Shown: in pieces, positions 31,474 to 39,921 of the stretch
Layout: every line of letters starts with the position of its first letter
Numbering within the stretch: position 1 is the stretch's first letter
Assembly: GCF_000961885.1 (NCBI RefSeq)
Contig: NZ_JZKH01000024.1
Coordinates: 29,274-93,273 of the forward strand
DNA from: Streptomyces rubellomurinus
GTDB taxonomy: Bacteria; Actinomycetota; Actinomycetes; Streptomycetales; Streptomycetaceae
DNA length: 64,000 nucleotides
Direction: 5' to 3'
Notes under the pieces: generated by a model
What the model was told of the DNA's origin: nothing
The model's database searches: none
What the model saw: the letters and a program-made list of their open reading frames with translations, nothing else
Translations under genes and position numbers: made by a program

Positions 31474-32520
31474 GTGAGCAGTAGCGGCCTTATCTACGCC
31501 GTCATCGTAGGGGCCTGGGCCGCCTATCTGGTGCCGATGTGGCTCCGCAGGCAGGACGAACTCAACGAGGCGCGCCCGACGGAACGCTTCAGCACCGCCA
31601 TCCGCCTGCTGGCCGGGCGTTCGGCGCTGGAGCGGCGGGCAGCCCGGGCCCTGGGCGACGAACCGCGTGACGACGAGCACACCAGCGACGGCCCTCCCGA
31701 ACGGGACGAGGCCGCCCCCGGCGACCCCACGGCGCGGGAGCCCGAACCTCCCGTGGAGCGGTCCGCCCCGGCTGCGGCTCCGGCTCCGCTCCCGGCTTCG
31801 GTGCGGCAGGACGGCGGGGAGCGGCGGGCGCGGCTGCTGGCCCGCCGCCGCCGGATGGTCACCGTCCTCTTCCTCGCCTTCGCGCTCGGCGCCGTGGTCG
31901 CCGCGGTCGCCGGGCTCGCCTTCCTCTGGGTCCCGGCCGTCCCGGCCGTCCTCCTCACCGGCTACATCGGCCACCTGCGCCGGCTGGAGCGCCAGCGGTA
32001 CGAGGTGAAGCTGGACCGCGCCCGGGCCGCCCAGGCGGCCGAGCGGCTGCGCAAGCGCGAGCGGCAGCGGGCGGAGGCTGTTGAGGCCGCCCCCGTCGAG
32101 CAGTCGCACGTCGAGGTGCCCACCGTCCCGGCCGCCCCGGTCGGGCGCGAGGTGCCCGGGCCGCCCGTCGAGGAGCGGGCCGGGCGGCGCCCGCACCTGC
32201 GGCTGGCCGTCGACCCGGAGCAGGCCGCCGCGTCGGCCGGCTCCGCCTCCGCGGTGGCCGAGGCGACCGAACACGAGGAGTGGGTCGACGGCATGCGCGA
32301 GCGCGGCGCGGCCGGCCCGGACTCCTGGGAGCCGGTGCCCGTCCCGCTGCCGACCTACGTCACCGCGCCGGTCGCCCCCCGGGTCTCCCGCAACCTCGAC
32401 CTGTCGGCCCCCGGCACCTGGACCGCCGGGCGCCCGGCCGAGCCCCGCACCACCCCGCTGTTCGACCAGTACGCGGAGGCCCCGGCCCCCGAGGCCCGGC
32501 CCCGCGCCGCCAACGAGTGA
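31474..32520 (+). CDS. sepX: Divisome membrane protein SepX / GlpR
   Basis: The 348-residue membrane protein has the conserved N-terminus SSSGLIYAVIVGAWAAYLVP with one span, then MWLRRQDELNEARPTERFST, and two close spans at about 127-165 (MVTVLFLAFALGAVVAAVAG, then LWVPAVPAVLLTGYIGHL). A long charged cytoplasmic region follows, ending in LSAPGTWTAGRPAEPRTTPL. This layout fits the SepX/GlpR family: SepX is a Streptomyces septation and cell-division protein, and GlpR is the corynebacterial receptor for Glp. GTG start at 31474. The Glp gene is upstream in the same gene run. A strong terminator follows. Confidence 0.85.
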   Translation: MSSSGLIYAVIVGAWAAYLVPMWLRRQDELNEARPTERFSTAIRLLAGRSALERRAARALGDEPRDDEHTSDGPPERDEAAPGDPTAREPEPPVERSAPAAAPAPLPASVRQDGGERRARLLARRRRMVTVLFLAFALGAVVAAVAGLAFLWVPAVPAVLLTGYIGHLRRLERQRYEVKLDRARAAQAAERLRKRERQRAEAVEAAPVEQSHVEVPTVPAAPVGREVPGPPVEERAGRRPHLRLAVDPEQAAASAGSASAVAEATEHEEWVDGMRERGAAGPDSWEPVPVPLPTYVTAPVAPRVSRNLDLSAPGTWTAGRPAEPRTTPLFDQYAEAPAPEARPRAANE

Positions 32521-32560
32521 GGTCCGTGACCACCCCCGGCCAGGGGGGTGGTCACGGACC
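32521..32560 (+). terminator. sepX terminator
   Basis: A near-perfect 17-bp hairpin (32521-32537 with 32543-32560) begins immediately after the sepX stop and ends 33 bases before tRNA-Ala. Confidence 0.88.
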
Positions 32561-32592
32561 CCCTCCGAAAGGTGCTAGAGTTTCTTCTCGTT

Positions 32593-32668
<76 letters not shown>

Positions 32669-32691
32669 CAACGGCCGGTTCGACCGGTCGA

Positions 32692-32729
32692 CGAAATCCC
32701 GCCGGGAGGCAACTCCCGGCGGGATTTCG
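32692..32729 (+). terminator. tRNA-Ala terminator
   Basis: A perfect 17-bp inverted repeat (32692-32708 with 32713-32729) and a 4-base loop follow the tRNA. Confidence 0.85.
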
Positions 32730-32896
32730 CGTTTGCGGGGTTCGGCGAGGAGCCGGCCGGTCGCTGTGTTCGAGGTCACATCGGCGTCAGGGGTGCGTTT
32801 CTGACGCGGTTTGGGCTTCAGGGGGGTCGGTTATGGTGGGTGGGCCCAGACGCTGACGGCGGACGATCTGGTCTATCTCAACGGGGTGCCATCGCG

Positions 32897-34201
32897 GTGC
32901 GCGAGTTCGGTCTTTCACGGTGGTCGCGGCGCGCGGGGTCCGAGGGGCCCGGCGGGGCGCCGGTGACCGGGAGACCGAGGGCCCGGACCGTCGCGGCGGC
33001 CGTCTTCGCGGTGGTGTCGCTCGCGGTCTTCACCCTGCTGCGGCACCAGCACGGGGCGACCATGGTCGACATGCTCGTCTACCGGGCCGAGGGCCAGGCC
33101 GTGGTGAACGGCGACGACCTCTACGCGATGCGGCTGCCCGGGTGGGACCTGCCGGCCACCTACCCGCCGTTCGCGGCGATGCTGTTCGTGCCGAGCACCT
33201 GGTTCGACGTGAGCACCCTGCGCGTCCTGGTGATGCTCGGCAACTACGCGCTGCTGGCCCTGGCGGCGCACCTGTCCTTCCGGCTCGCCGGCTGGCCGGC
33301 CGGCCGCAACCGCCCGGCCGCCGTGCTGGCCGCCGTGGGCCTCGGCATCTGGCTGGAGCCGGTCTTCACGACCTTCCAGTACGGCCAGGTCAACCTCGCC
33401 ATCCTCTGCCTGGTGCTGTGGGACCTCACCCGCCCCGACCGCTCCCCGCTCAAGGGCGTGGGCATCGGCCTGGCCACTGCGATCAAGATCACCCCCGGCC
33501 TGTTCGCCGTCTACCTGCTGCTGACCGGGCGGATCCGGGCCGCGCTGGTCTCCGGCGCCACTTTCCTGGCGGCCGGCCTGATCGGCTGGGCCGCGCTGCC
33601 CGACGCCTCGTACGGCTTCTGGAAGACGTACCTGTGGGACCCGAGCCGGGTCGGCGTCACCGTCCTGGTGGACAACCAGTCGCTGCGCGGGGCCGTCTGC
33701 CGGCTGCTCGACGTCAACGACCCGGGCCTGGTCGGGCTGGTGGCCTCCGCGCTGGTGGCCTCGCTCGGCATCGCGGTGGCGGTGCTGGCCGGGCGGTCCG
33801 TGCGGGTGCTGCGCCGGGCCGACGCCTGGGGCGCCGTGTGCACCGCGCTCACCGCGCTGCTGGTCTCCCCGATCAGCTGGACCCACCACTGGGTCTGGTG
33901 CCTGCCGCTGCTCGCCCTGCTGGCCGCCGAGGCCAGGACGGTCGGCCGGCGGGTGCTGCTGGGCGTGACGCTGGCCGTGTTCCTCTCGCACGTCATGTGG
34001 ACGGTGCCGCACCGGTGGGGCCGCGGGGTCGCCTGGTACTGGCAGCTGCCCGGCTCCATCTACCCGCCGCTGGGCATCGCCGTCCTGGTGGCGGTCGGCC
34101 TGCGGCTGTACCGGGTGCGGCGCCGGGCCGCCGAGGGCGAGGGCTGGGCGCTGCCCGTCTCCGCGCTCGACGATGACGCCGCCCTGACCAAGCAGACCTG
34201 A
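32897..34201 (+). CDS. GT87-like membrane glycosyltransferase (DUF2029)
   Basis: The 434-residue polytopic protein has about ten membrane spans and resembles the GT87 family (alpha-1,2-mannosyltransferases using polyprenyl-phosphate mannose outside the membrane). Marks are DMLVYRAEGQAVVNGDDLYA, DLPATYPPFAAMLFVP, the GQVNLAILCLVLWDL span and SPISWTHHWVWCLPLL. GTG at 32897 with a GGGGTG site upstream. Its last codons and stop lie inside a 14-bp tandem repeat that continues to the next gene's start. Confidence 0.87.
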   Translation: MREFGLSRWSRRAGSEGPGGAPVTGRPRARTVAAAVFAVVSLAVFTLLRHQHGATMVDMLVYRAEGQAVVNGDDLYAMRLPGWDLPATYPPFAAMLFVPSTWFDVSTLRVLVMLGNYALLALAAHLSFRLAGWPAGRNRPAAVLAAVGLGIWLEPVFTTFQYGQVNLAILCLVLWDLTRPDRSPLKGVGIGLATAIKITPGLFAVYLLLTGRIRAALVSGATFLAAGLIGWAALPDASYGFWKTYLWDPSRVGVTVLVDNQSLRGAVCRLLDVNDPGLVGLVASALVASLGIAVAVLAGRSVRVLRRADAWGAVCTALTALLVSPISWTHHWVWCLPLLALLAAEARTVGRRVLLGVTLAVFLSHVMWTVPHRWGRGVAWYWQLPGSIYPPLGIAVLVAVGLRLYRVRRRAAEGEGWALPVSALDDDAALTKQT

Positions 34202-34254
34202 CCAAGCAGACCTGACCGAGCAGACCTGACCCGAGCGGACCTGGCGAAGCAGAC
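34184..34254. repeat. 14-bp tandem repeat spanning a gene junction
   Basis: Five units of CTGACCAAGCAGAC (two identical copies, then CTGACCGAGCAGAC, a 15-bp variant, and CTGGCGAAGCAGAC) cover 34184-34254 and lead directly into CTGACGTG, the start of the DUF2079 gene. The stop codon of the upstream gene is part of the second unit. Confidence 0.9.
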
Positions 34255-34259
34255 CTGAC

Positions 34260-35882
34260 GTGACCACCGAGACCCGATCCGCCGCGCCGTCGCGCGCCGC
34301 CGAAGCGCCCGGCCGGGCACGTGCGCTGGCCGCCGCCCTCACCCCCGGCCGGCGCACCGCGCTGCTGACCGCCCTCTGCTTCGCCGTCATGTGCGCGGTC
34401 GGCCTGCAGGGCTGGACCTCGGTCGGCCTCGGCGGCTTCGACCTCGGCATCTTCGACCAGGGCGTGCGCGGCTACGCCCACTTCGGGCTGCCCGTCTCCA
34501 CGCTGAAGAGCTACCACCACGAGTTCCCGCCCGGCTTCTCGCTGCTCGGCGACCACTTCTCGCCCGTCCTGGCGCTGCTCGCGCCGCTGTACTGGATCTG
34601 GGACGACCCGCGCTCGCTGATCATCGGCCAGTCGCTGCTGTTCGTCGCCGGCGTGCCGCTGATCCGGCGGATCACCGCGCACGCCTTCGCTGCCGCCGAG
34701 CCGCGTACCGCCCGCCGCGCCGCCGACCTGGCCGGGCTGGTGTACGCGCTGGGCTGGCCGCTGCTGGTCGCCGCCCGGGTCGGCTTCCACGAGGTGGCCT
34801 TCGCCGTCCCGCTGATCCTGCTGATGCTGGAGCGCGGGCTCGCCCGCCGGTACGGCACCGTGGTGCTCGCCGCCCTGCTGCTGTGCGGCACCAAGGAGGA
34901 CCTCGGCCTGCTGGTCGGCGCGTACGGGCTGGTGCTGCTGCTGCGCACCCGGCGCACCGGCGACCGCGCGGGCCGGTACACCGGGCTCGGGCTGCTGCTC
35001 GGCGGGCCGGTCGCCTCGGCCGTCGCGATCACCTGGCTGATCCCGGCGATGGGCGGCCAGCCGGGCTACTACTGGAACTACCAGGCGCTCGGCGCGGACG
35101 GCGGCGACGCGGTGCGGCACCTGCTGCACAACCCGTTCCTGCTGCTGCAGACCGCCTTCGACCAGCCGCTCAAGCCGCTGCTGCTGCTCTGGCTGTTCGG
35201 CACCCTGCTGCTGCTGCCGCTGCGCTCGGCCACCGTGCTGTGCCTGGTGCCGCTGCTGGCCGAGCGGATCCTCTCCAGCAACCCCAACCACTGGTCGATC
35301 GCCCGGCACTACGACTCGATGCTGTGGCCGGTCCTGCTGGTCGCCACGGTCGAGGTGCTGGGGCGGCTGAGCGCCGCCGACCGGCCCGAGCGGAGCGTCC
35401 GGCGGGCGCGGCGGCTGGGCCTGGGCGCGGCCGGGATCGCGCTGGTCGCCGCCGTGCCGATCGGGCTGGCGCAGCTCGCGGTGCCGTCCTCCTGGACGCC
35501 CAAGGCCAGCGAGGCCGCGCTGGTGCGGGCCGCCGCGCTGATCCCGGACGGGGCGTCCGTCGAGGCGGACAACCAGATCGCGCCGCGGCTGACGGCGCGG
35601 GCGGACGTGGTGCTGGTGGACGGCACGCCGCGCGGGCGCGAGTACGTGCTGACCCGGGCGGACAAGCGGTCCTTCCCGTTCAAGACGGACCAGGAGCAGG
35701 CCGCGCGGATCCAGCTGTTGCTGGCGCACGGGTACAAGCAGCTGTGGGCCGAGGACGGGGTCGTGCTGCTGCACCGGGAGGGCACCGAGCCGGTGCCCGG
35801 GGAGCACGTGCCGGGGCCCGGCAGCACGCCCGTCCAGGACGAGGTGCCCTCGGACGTCGGGCACAACCTGTTCCGCGGCTGA
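34260..35882 (+). CDS. DUF2079 polytopic membrane protein
   Basis: The 540-residue protein has about ten spans and the DUF2079 signature: LGGFDLGIFDQGVRGYAHFG, STLKSYHHEFPPGFSLLGDHFSPV, and ARVGFHEVAFAVPLILLMLE with CGTKEDLGLLVGAYG. DUF2079 proteins look like GT-C glycosyltransferases but their reaction is not established. The extracytoplasmic C-terminal part includes VEADNQIAPRLTARADVVLVDG. GTG at 34260 has only a weak purine-rich site, because the upstream DNA is a tandem repeat. It is probably co-transcribed with the GT87-like gene. Confidence 0.88.
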   Translation: MTTETRSAAPSRAAEAPGRARALAAALTPGRRTALLTALCFAVMCAVGLQGWTSVGLGGFDLGIFDQGVRGYAHFGLPVSTLKSYHHEFPPGFSLLGDHFSPVLALLAPLYWIWDDPRSLIIGQSLLFVAGVPLIRRITAHAFAAAEPRTARRAADLAGLVYALGWPLLVAARVGFHEVAFAVPLILLMLERGLARRYGTVVLAALLLCGTKEDLGLLVGAYGLVLLLRTRRTGDRAGRYTGLGLLLGGPVASAVAITWLIPAMGGQPGYYWNYQALGADGGDAVRHLLHNPFLLLQTAFDQPLKPLLLLWLFGTLLLLPLRSATVLCLVPLLAERILSSNPNHWSIARHYDSMLWPVLLVATVEVLGRLSAADRPERSVRRARRLGLGAAGIALVAAVPIGLAQLAVPSSWTPKASEAALVRAAALIPDGASVEADNQIAPRLTARADVVLVDGTPRGREYVLTRADKRSFPFKTDQEQAARIQLLLAHGYKQLWAEDGVVLLHREGTEPVPGEHVPGPGSTPVQDEVPSDVGHNLFRG

Positions 35883-35891
35883 GTCACGTCG

Positions 35892-35941
35892 CGAACGCCG
35901 GAGGGCCGGCCGGAAGCTTCCGGCCGGCCCTCCGGCGTTCG
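35892..35941. terminator. Perfect 50-bp palindrome, bidirectional terminator
   Basis: Bases 35892-35916 are the exact reverse complement of 35917-35941, centred on AAGCTT with no spacer. It lies between the stop codons of the convergent DUF2079 and secreted-protein genes, the typical place for a shared terminator. Confidence 0.8.
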
Positions 35942-35949
35942 GTGCGGGG

Positions 35950-36819
35950 TCAGGGCCGCTCGGCGTAGCCCTCGTGGTGGTGGTGCGGGCCGGACTGGGG
36001 CGGGACGGCGCCGTAGCGGGCCGGGCGGTGGCCGCGCGGGTGCCGGGTCAGGTGGTAGCCCAGGACGCCCGCGAGGGCGGCCAGGAAGCCGCCGCCGATG
36101 GTCCAGTACCAGCGGCTGTTCCAGCCGGAGAACCAGCCGGTGTACCAGTGCTCCTCCGCGGCCGCCGGGGCCGCCGCCTTGGCGGTGGAGGCGCCGCCGC
36201 CGACCGGCGGGACCAGCGGGGCCTTCAGCTCCCCGCCCTCCGGCTGGGCGTTGTCGGCGTTCCCCTTGGCGGCGACGTGCAGCTGGACGGAACCGGCCAG
36301 GCCGAGGTCGGGCTGCGGGGCGTCGGTGACCGACAGCCGCACGTAGTAGGTGCCGGGCAGCGGGTCGCCGGACCACGGCTCGGCCCAGGTGCGGACCTCG
36401 CGCAGGGTGCAGTCGAGCTGCAGGGCGGTGGTGTTCTGGTCGCCGGTGGCGTTCTGGGTGCCGGCCGTGCAGGCCTGGCGGCGGCGCAGCCCGTCGAAGA
36501 CCTCGACCGACCAGGTCTGCGGGCCGTGCCGGTCGGCGCCGGCGGCCAGGTTGACGGTCAGCTTGACCGCCGGGGTCTGGCCCTCGGAGGCGCCGAACGC
36601 CCAGTACAGGTAGTCGCCGGTGGAGACGGCGACGTTCGCGTCCTGGCCCGGGGACAGGTTGACGGCGGTCAGGAAGGAGGTGCCGGCCTTGGTCGCCGGG
36701 GCGGGGGTGCCGCTCGCGGTCGCCGAGGGGGACGGCGCGGCGGAGGCCGCCGGGGCGCCGAGGGCGAGGGCGGGCAGCAGGGCGAGGGCGGCGAGGGCGC
36801 CGCGGAACGTCGTACGCAT
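35950..36819 (-). CDS. Secreted, C-terminally anchored hypothetical protein with His-rich tail
   Basis: The 289-residue protein has a signal peptide (FRGALAALALLPALALGAPA, then ASAA), an extracellular domain of mainly beta character (LTAVNLSPGQDANVAVSTGD, YVRLSVTDAP) with two cysteines, one C-terminal membrane span (WYWTIGGGFLAALAGVLGYH) and a cytoplasmic tail rich in Pro, Arg and His (SGPHHHHEGYAERP). No family is recognised with certainty. It starts 1 base after the stop of the vWA gene, so the two are coupled and probably function together at the membrane surface. Confidence 0.78.
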   Translation of the reverse strand: MRTTFRGALAALALLPALALGAPAASAAPSPSATASGTPAPATKAGTSFLTAVNLSPGQDANVAVSTGDYLYWAFGASEGQTPAVKLTVNLAAGADRHGPQTWSVEVFDGLRRRQACTAGTQNATGDQNTTALQLDCTLREVRTWAEPWSGDPLPGTYYVRLSVTDAPQPDLGLAGSVQLHVAAKGNADNAQPEGGELKAPLVPPVGGGASTAKAAAPAAAEEHWYTGWFSGWNSRWYWTIGGGFLAALAGVLGYHLTRHPRGHRPARYGAVPPQSGPHHHHEGYAERP

Positions 36820-36820
36820 G

Positions 36821-38158
36821 TCAGTTCTCCCGCCAGACGGCGATGCGCCAGCGCGCGATCCAGCCGAAGACCAGGCCGAAGAGCAGGCCGGCCAGGGTGA
36901 GGGTGAGCAGCAGGATCCAGCCGCGGCCGAGGCCCATCGCGGCGCCCTCGGGGGCGGGCGAGGCGGCGGTCAGGTCGACGGTCAGCTCCACCGGCATGCC
37001 GGGGTCCGCCTGGACGCCGGACTGCGGGGAGGCCGAGTTGCTGACGACCAGGCAGACCGTGGTGTCCGGCTTCTCCTTGTCCTTGTCCTTGGACGAGGTG
37101 GTCGGGCTCGCGGTGACGTAGCCCTTGGAGTCGTCGGTGGACCAGCGCAGGCCGGTGGAGACCACGTCGGTGCGGCTGCTGCCGGCGTCGGTGCCGCGGA
37201 CCAGCTCCTGGCCGGTCGCGCTGGTGGCCTGCAGCAGGACGCCGTAGTCCCGGTTCACCGCGCGGTCGAGCGAGACGCTGACCGAGGCGCGCAGCTCCTG
37301 GCCGGCCTTGACCGGGACCTTGTAGACGCGGTGCTCGGAGAACTTCTCGCGGTCGCTGTAGACGCCGGGGGCGAGCACCGGGGCGTTCTCGCACTTGTCG
37401 GTGCCGGAGGTCTTGACCGGGGTCACCGTGTACGTGTCGTTGGTGCGGTCGACGAGCTGCTTCACCTTGTCGGTGAGCTGCTGCGGGGTGCGGACGTCGG
37501 TGTAGGTGCCGCCGGTGGCGTTGGCGATGCAGAGCAGCTGCTGGCGGGTCTTGTCGTCGTGCGCCAGGCCGAGGGTGTCGACCACCAGGTGGATGCCCTG
37601 GGAGGCGAGTTCGCGGGCGACGTCGCACGGGTCGGGCGGGGTGCAGGTGTCCTCGCCGTCGGTGATCAGCACCACGCGGCGGGTGGTCTCGCCCTTGCCG
37701 AGGTCCTGTGCGGCGCCGCGCAGGGCCAGGCCCATCGGGGTCCAGCCGGTGGGACGCAGGGTGGCGACGGCGGTCTTGGCCTCGACCTTGTTGGTCTTGC
37801 CGACCGGGAAGAGCACCTTGGTGTCCTGGCAGCCGATGTTCTTGTCGTTGCCGGGGTAGGTCGCGCCCAGGGTGCGGATGCCGAACTCGGTCTCCGGCGG
37901 CAGCGCGTCGATCACCTCGTTCAGCGACTGCTGGGCCACCGAGATGCGGCTCTTGCCCTGGATGTCGGTGGCGGTCATGGAGCCGCTGACGTCCAGGATC
38001 AGGTCGACCCGGGGGGCTTCCTTGGGGGCGGCTGGGGCGGCGCCGGCTGTTGGTTCGTCGGCGTGGGCGGGCAGGCCGAGCAGCAGCGAGGCGCCGGTTA
38101 TCGCCATGGCCGCCAGCAGGCTGCCGAGCCTGGTCTTCGGTCGTCGTCCGGTATTCAC
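36821..38158 (-). CDS. Secreted/membrane von Willebrand factor A domain protein
   Basis: The 445-residue protein has a signal peptide (LAAMAITGASLLLGLPAHA). A vWA domain (about 48-240) has the metal-binding MIDAS pattern: DLILDVSGSM, a later Thr in RPTGWTPMGLAL, and VLITDGEDTC. A second beta-rich extracellular domain follows (KVPVKAGQELRASVSVSLDR), then a C-terminal membrane span (GWILLLTLTLAGLLFGLVFG) and a short basic tail. Such proteins usually bind partner proteins or ligands rather than act as enzymes. It is the first gene of a two-gene unit and divergent from an ABC transporter gene. Confidence 0.88.
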   Translation of the reverse strand: MNTGRRPKTRLGSLLAAMAITGASLLLGLPAHADEPTAGAAPAAPKEAPRVDLILDVSGSMTATDIQGKSRISVAQQSLNEVIDALPPETEFGIRTLGATYPGNDKNIGCQDTKVLFPVGKTNKVEAKTAVATLRPTGWTPMGLALRGAAQDLGKGETTRRVVLITDGEDTCTPPDPCDVARELASQGIHLVVDTLGLAHDDKTRQQLLCIANATGGTYTDVRTPQQLTDKVKQLVDRTNDTYTVTPVKTSGTDKCENAPVLAPGVYSDREKFSEHRVYKVPVKAGQELRASVSVSLDRAVNRDYGVLLQATSATGQELVRGTDAGSSRTDVVSTGLRWSTDDSKGYVTASPTTSSKDKDKEKPDTTVCLVVSNSASPQSGVQADPGMPVELTVDLTAASPAPEGAAMGLGRGWILLLTLTLAGLLFGLVFGWIARWRIAVWREN

Positions 38159-38283
38159 GCGGCGATCCTAGGGACCATCAGTTCGCCAAGGCCAAACGGG
38201 ACGGTCGCGCTCCGGTGCGTTCACGCCGGTCTCACAGGGGCCCCGCTAGCCTGCGTACGCCACGAGCGGGAGGGGAGGGCGCG

Positions 38284-39126
38284 ATGGAGCTGACGGCGGT
38301 CGGCAAGCGGTACGGGCGGGGCGGCCGGTGGATTCTGCGGGGCGTCCATCTGGCGGTCGGGCCGGGGGAGTTGGTGCGGATCGCCGGTGCGAACGGCAGC
38401 GGCAAGTCGACGCTGCTGCGGCTCGCGGCCGGGATCGAGCGGCCCAGTACCGGCAGGGTCGCGCGGCCGGGCCCGGTCGCCTACGTGCCCGAGCGCTTCC
38501 CGCCGGCGCTGCCGTTCGACGCCGCCTCGTACCTGCTGCGGGTGGGCCGGGTGCACGGCCTGTCGGCCGAGGCGGCGCGGCGGCGGGCGGGGTGGTGGCT
38601 GGAGCGGTTCGGCATCGCGGACCGGGCGGGCACGCCGCTGAGCCGGCTGTCCAAGGGCACCTGCCAGAAGGTCGCGGTGGCGCAGGCGTTGATCGCCGAG
38701 CCGAGGGTGCTGCTGCTGGACGAAGCCTGGACGGGGCTGGACCCGCAGGCCCGGGCGGTGCTGGACGAGGCGGCCGCCGAGCGGGCGGCGCGGGGCGGCG
38801 CCGTGCTGTTCGTGGACCACGACCCGACCCGGCTGGCCGGGCGGACCGGAGCGGTCTACCGGGTCGGCGCGGACGGCGGGCTGCGCGCGGTGGAGCAGGA
38901 GGCGCGGCCGGAGGGCGGCCCGGTGATGGAGATCGAGGTGGACGTGCCGGACGGCTCCCCGCTGCCGGAGCGGCTGCCCGGCGCGCCGGAGCGGGCCGCG
39001 CTCGGCGGGACGGCGGTGCGGCTGGCGGTGTCCCGCGCGCACTCGGACGCGCTGCTGCGCAGCCTGCTGGTGGGCCGTCCGGCCGTGCGGGTGCTGGCGG
39101 TGCGGCGGCGGGAGGGGGAGCGGTGA
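38284..39126 (+). CDS. ABC transporter ATP-binding protein
   Basis: The 280-residue ATPase has Walker A GANGSGKST, signature LSKGTCQK in place of LSGGQ, Walker B VLLLDEAWTGLD and the switch histidine in LFVDHD. The SKG form of the signature is common in ABC-2-type exporters. The C-terminal 80 residues (from VMEIEVDVPDG) form an extra regulatory-like domain. ATG at 38284 follows a GGGAGGGGAGGG-type ribosome site. Its stop overlaps the start of the permease gene by 4 bases. Substrate unknown. Confidence 0.9.
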   Translation: MELTAVGKRYGRGGRWILRGVHLAVGPGELVRIAGANGSGKSTLLRLAAGIERPSTGRVARPGPVAYVPERFPPALPFDAASYLLRVGRVHGLSAEAARRRAGWWLERFGIADRAGTPLSRLSKGTCQKVAVAQALIAEPRVLLLDEAWTGLDPQARAVLDEAAAERAARGGAVLFVDHDPTRLAGRTGAVYRVGADGGLRAVEQEARPEGGPVMEIEVDVPDGSPLPERLPGAPERAALGGTAVRLAVSRAHSDALLRSLLVGRPAVRVLAVRRREGER

Positions 39127-39806
39127 GGCTCGTCGGGGCGCTGACGCGGTACCACCTGGAGCTGCTGGTGCGCTCGCACGCCTGGCTGCCGCCGTTCCTG
39201 GCGTTCGCGCTGCTGATGGTGATCGGGGTGCAGCCCGGCGATCCGCTCCTGGGCGGGCTGGGGTTCGGCGCGGGGGTGCTGGTGCCGGTGAGCGCCTGGT
39301 ACGTCCGGGCCGCGCTGAACGCCGAGCCGCCGGCCTCGCGAGCCTGCCTGGTCGCGGCGGCGGGCGCGCCGCGGGTGCACCTGGGGGCGCTGCTGGCGGC
39401 ACTGACGGCGGGTCTGCTGCTGGCGGCGGGCGAGGTGGCGGCGCTGTGGGGGCTGAGCGGGGCGGTGGCGAACACGGGGGCCGGGCACGCCCCCGGCGTC
39501 GGAGAGGCGCTGACGGCCGGTCTGGCGACCTCGGTGGTCTGCGTGCTGGCGGGCGTGCTGGCCGGGGCGCTGGGCAACCGTCCGGTGCTGCTCCGCTCGC
39601 CGTACGGCATCCTGGCGACGCTGGGGCTGTCCGCCGGGGCCCTGGTGCTGCCCGGATCGCCGGCGAACGCGGCGGTGCGCGACCTGGTGACGGCCGCCCG
39701 GACGGGGCTGGTCGCGGCGCCGTGGGCGGAACTGCTGCTCGCCCTCGCCCTGTTGGGCCTGCTGGGGGCGGCGGTGGCCGCGCTGGCGGGGCGTCGGCCC
39801 GAGTAG
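39123..39806 (+). CDS. Membrane component of the adjacent ABC transporter
   Basis: The 227-residue integral membrane protein has about six spans (LPPFLAFALLMVIGV, GFGAGVLVPVSAWYV, LGALLAALTAGLLLAAGEVA and others) and no soluble domain. Its GTG overlaps the ATPase stop (GTGA), so it is the likely permease of that exporter. No well-known permease family signature is visible, so its assignment rests on topology and context. Confidence 0.75.
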   Translation: MRLVGALTRYHLELLVRSHAWLPPFLAFALLMVIGVQPGDPLLGGLGFGAGVLVPVSAWYVRAALNAEPPASRACLVAAAGAPRVHLGALLAALTAGLLLAAGEVAALWGLSGAVANTGAGHAPGVGEALTAGLATSVVCVLAGVLAGALGNRPVLLRSPYGILATLGLSAGALVLPGSPANAAVRDLVTAARTGLVAAPWAELLLALALLGLLGAAVAALAGRRPE

Positions 39807-39921
39807 CGGGCAAAGGCGGACACACCGGGGCGTGGAGCCGGTAAAGCGGGATGACCCTCGTTAGGGTGCGAATTCGGGGCGGCCGGCCCCGGCCGGCCTG
39901 TCCGACACCCTGGAGGGAGCC

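Noticed and set aside
38284..39126. ABC signature LSKGTCQK as evidence of a broken ATPase
   Set aside because: SKG forms of the signature are common in exporter ATPases, and the Walker A, Walker B and switch His motifs are intact.
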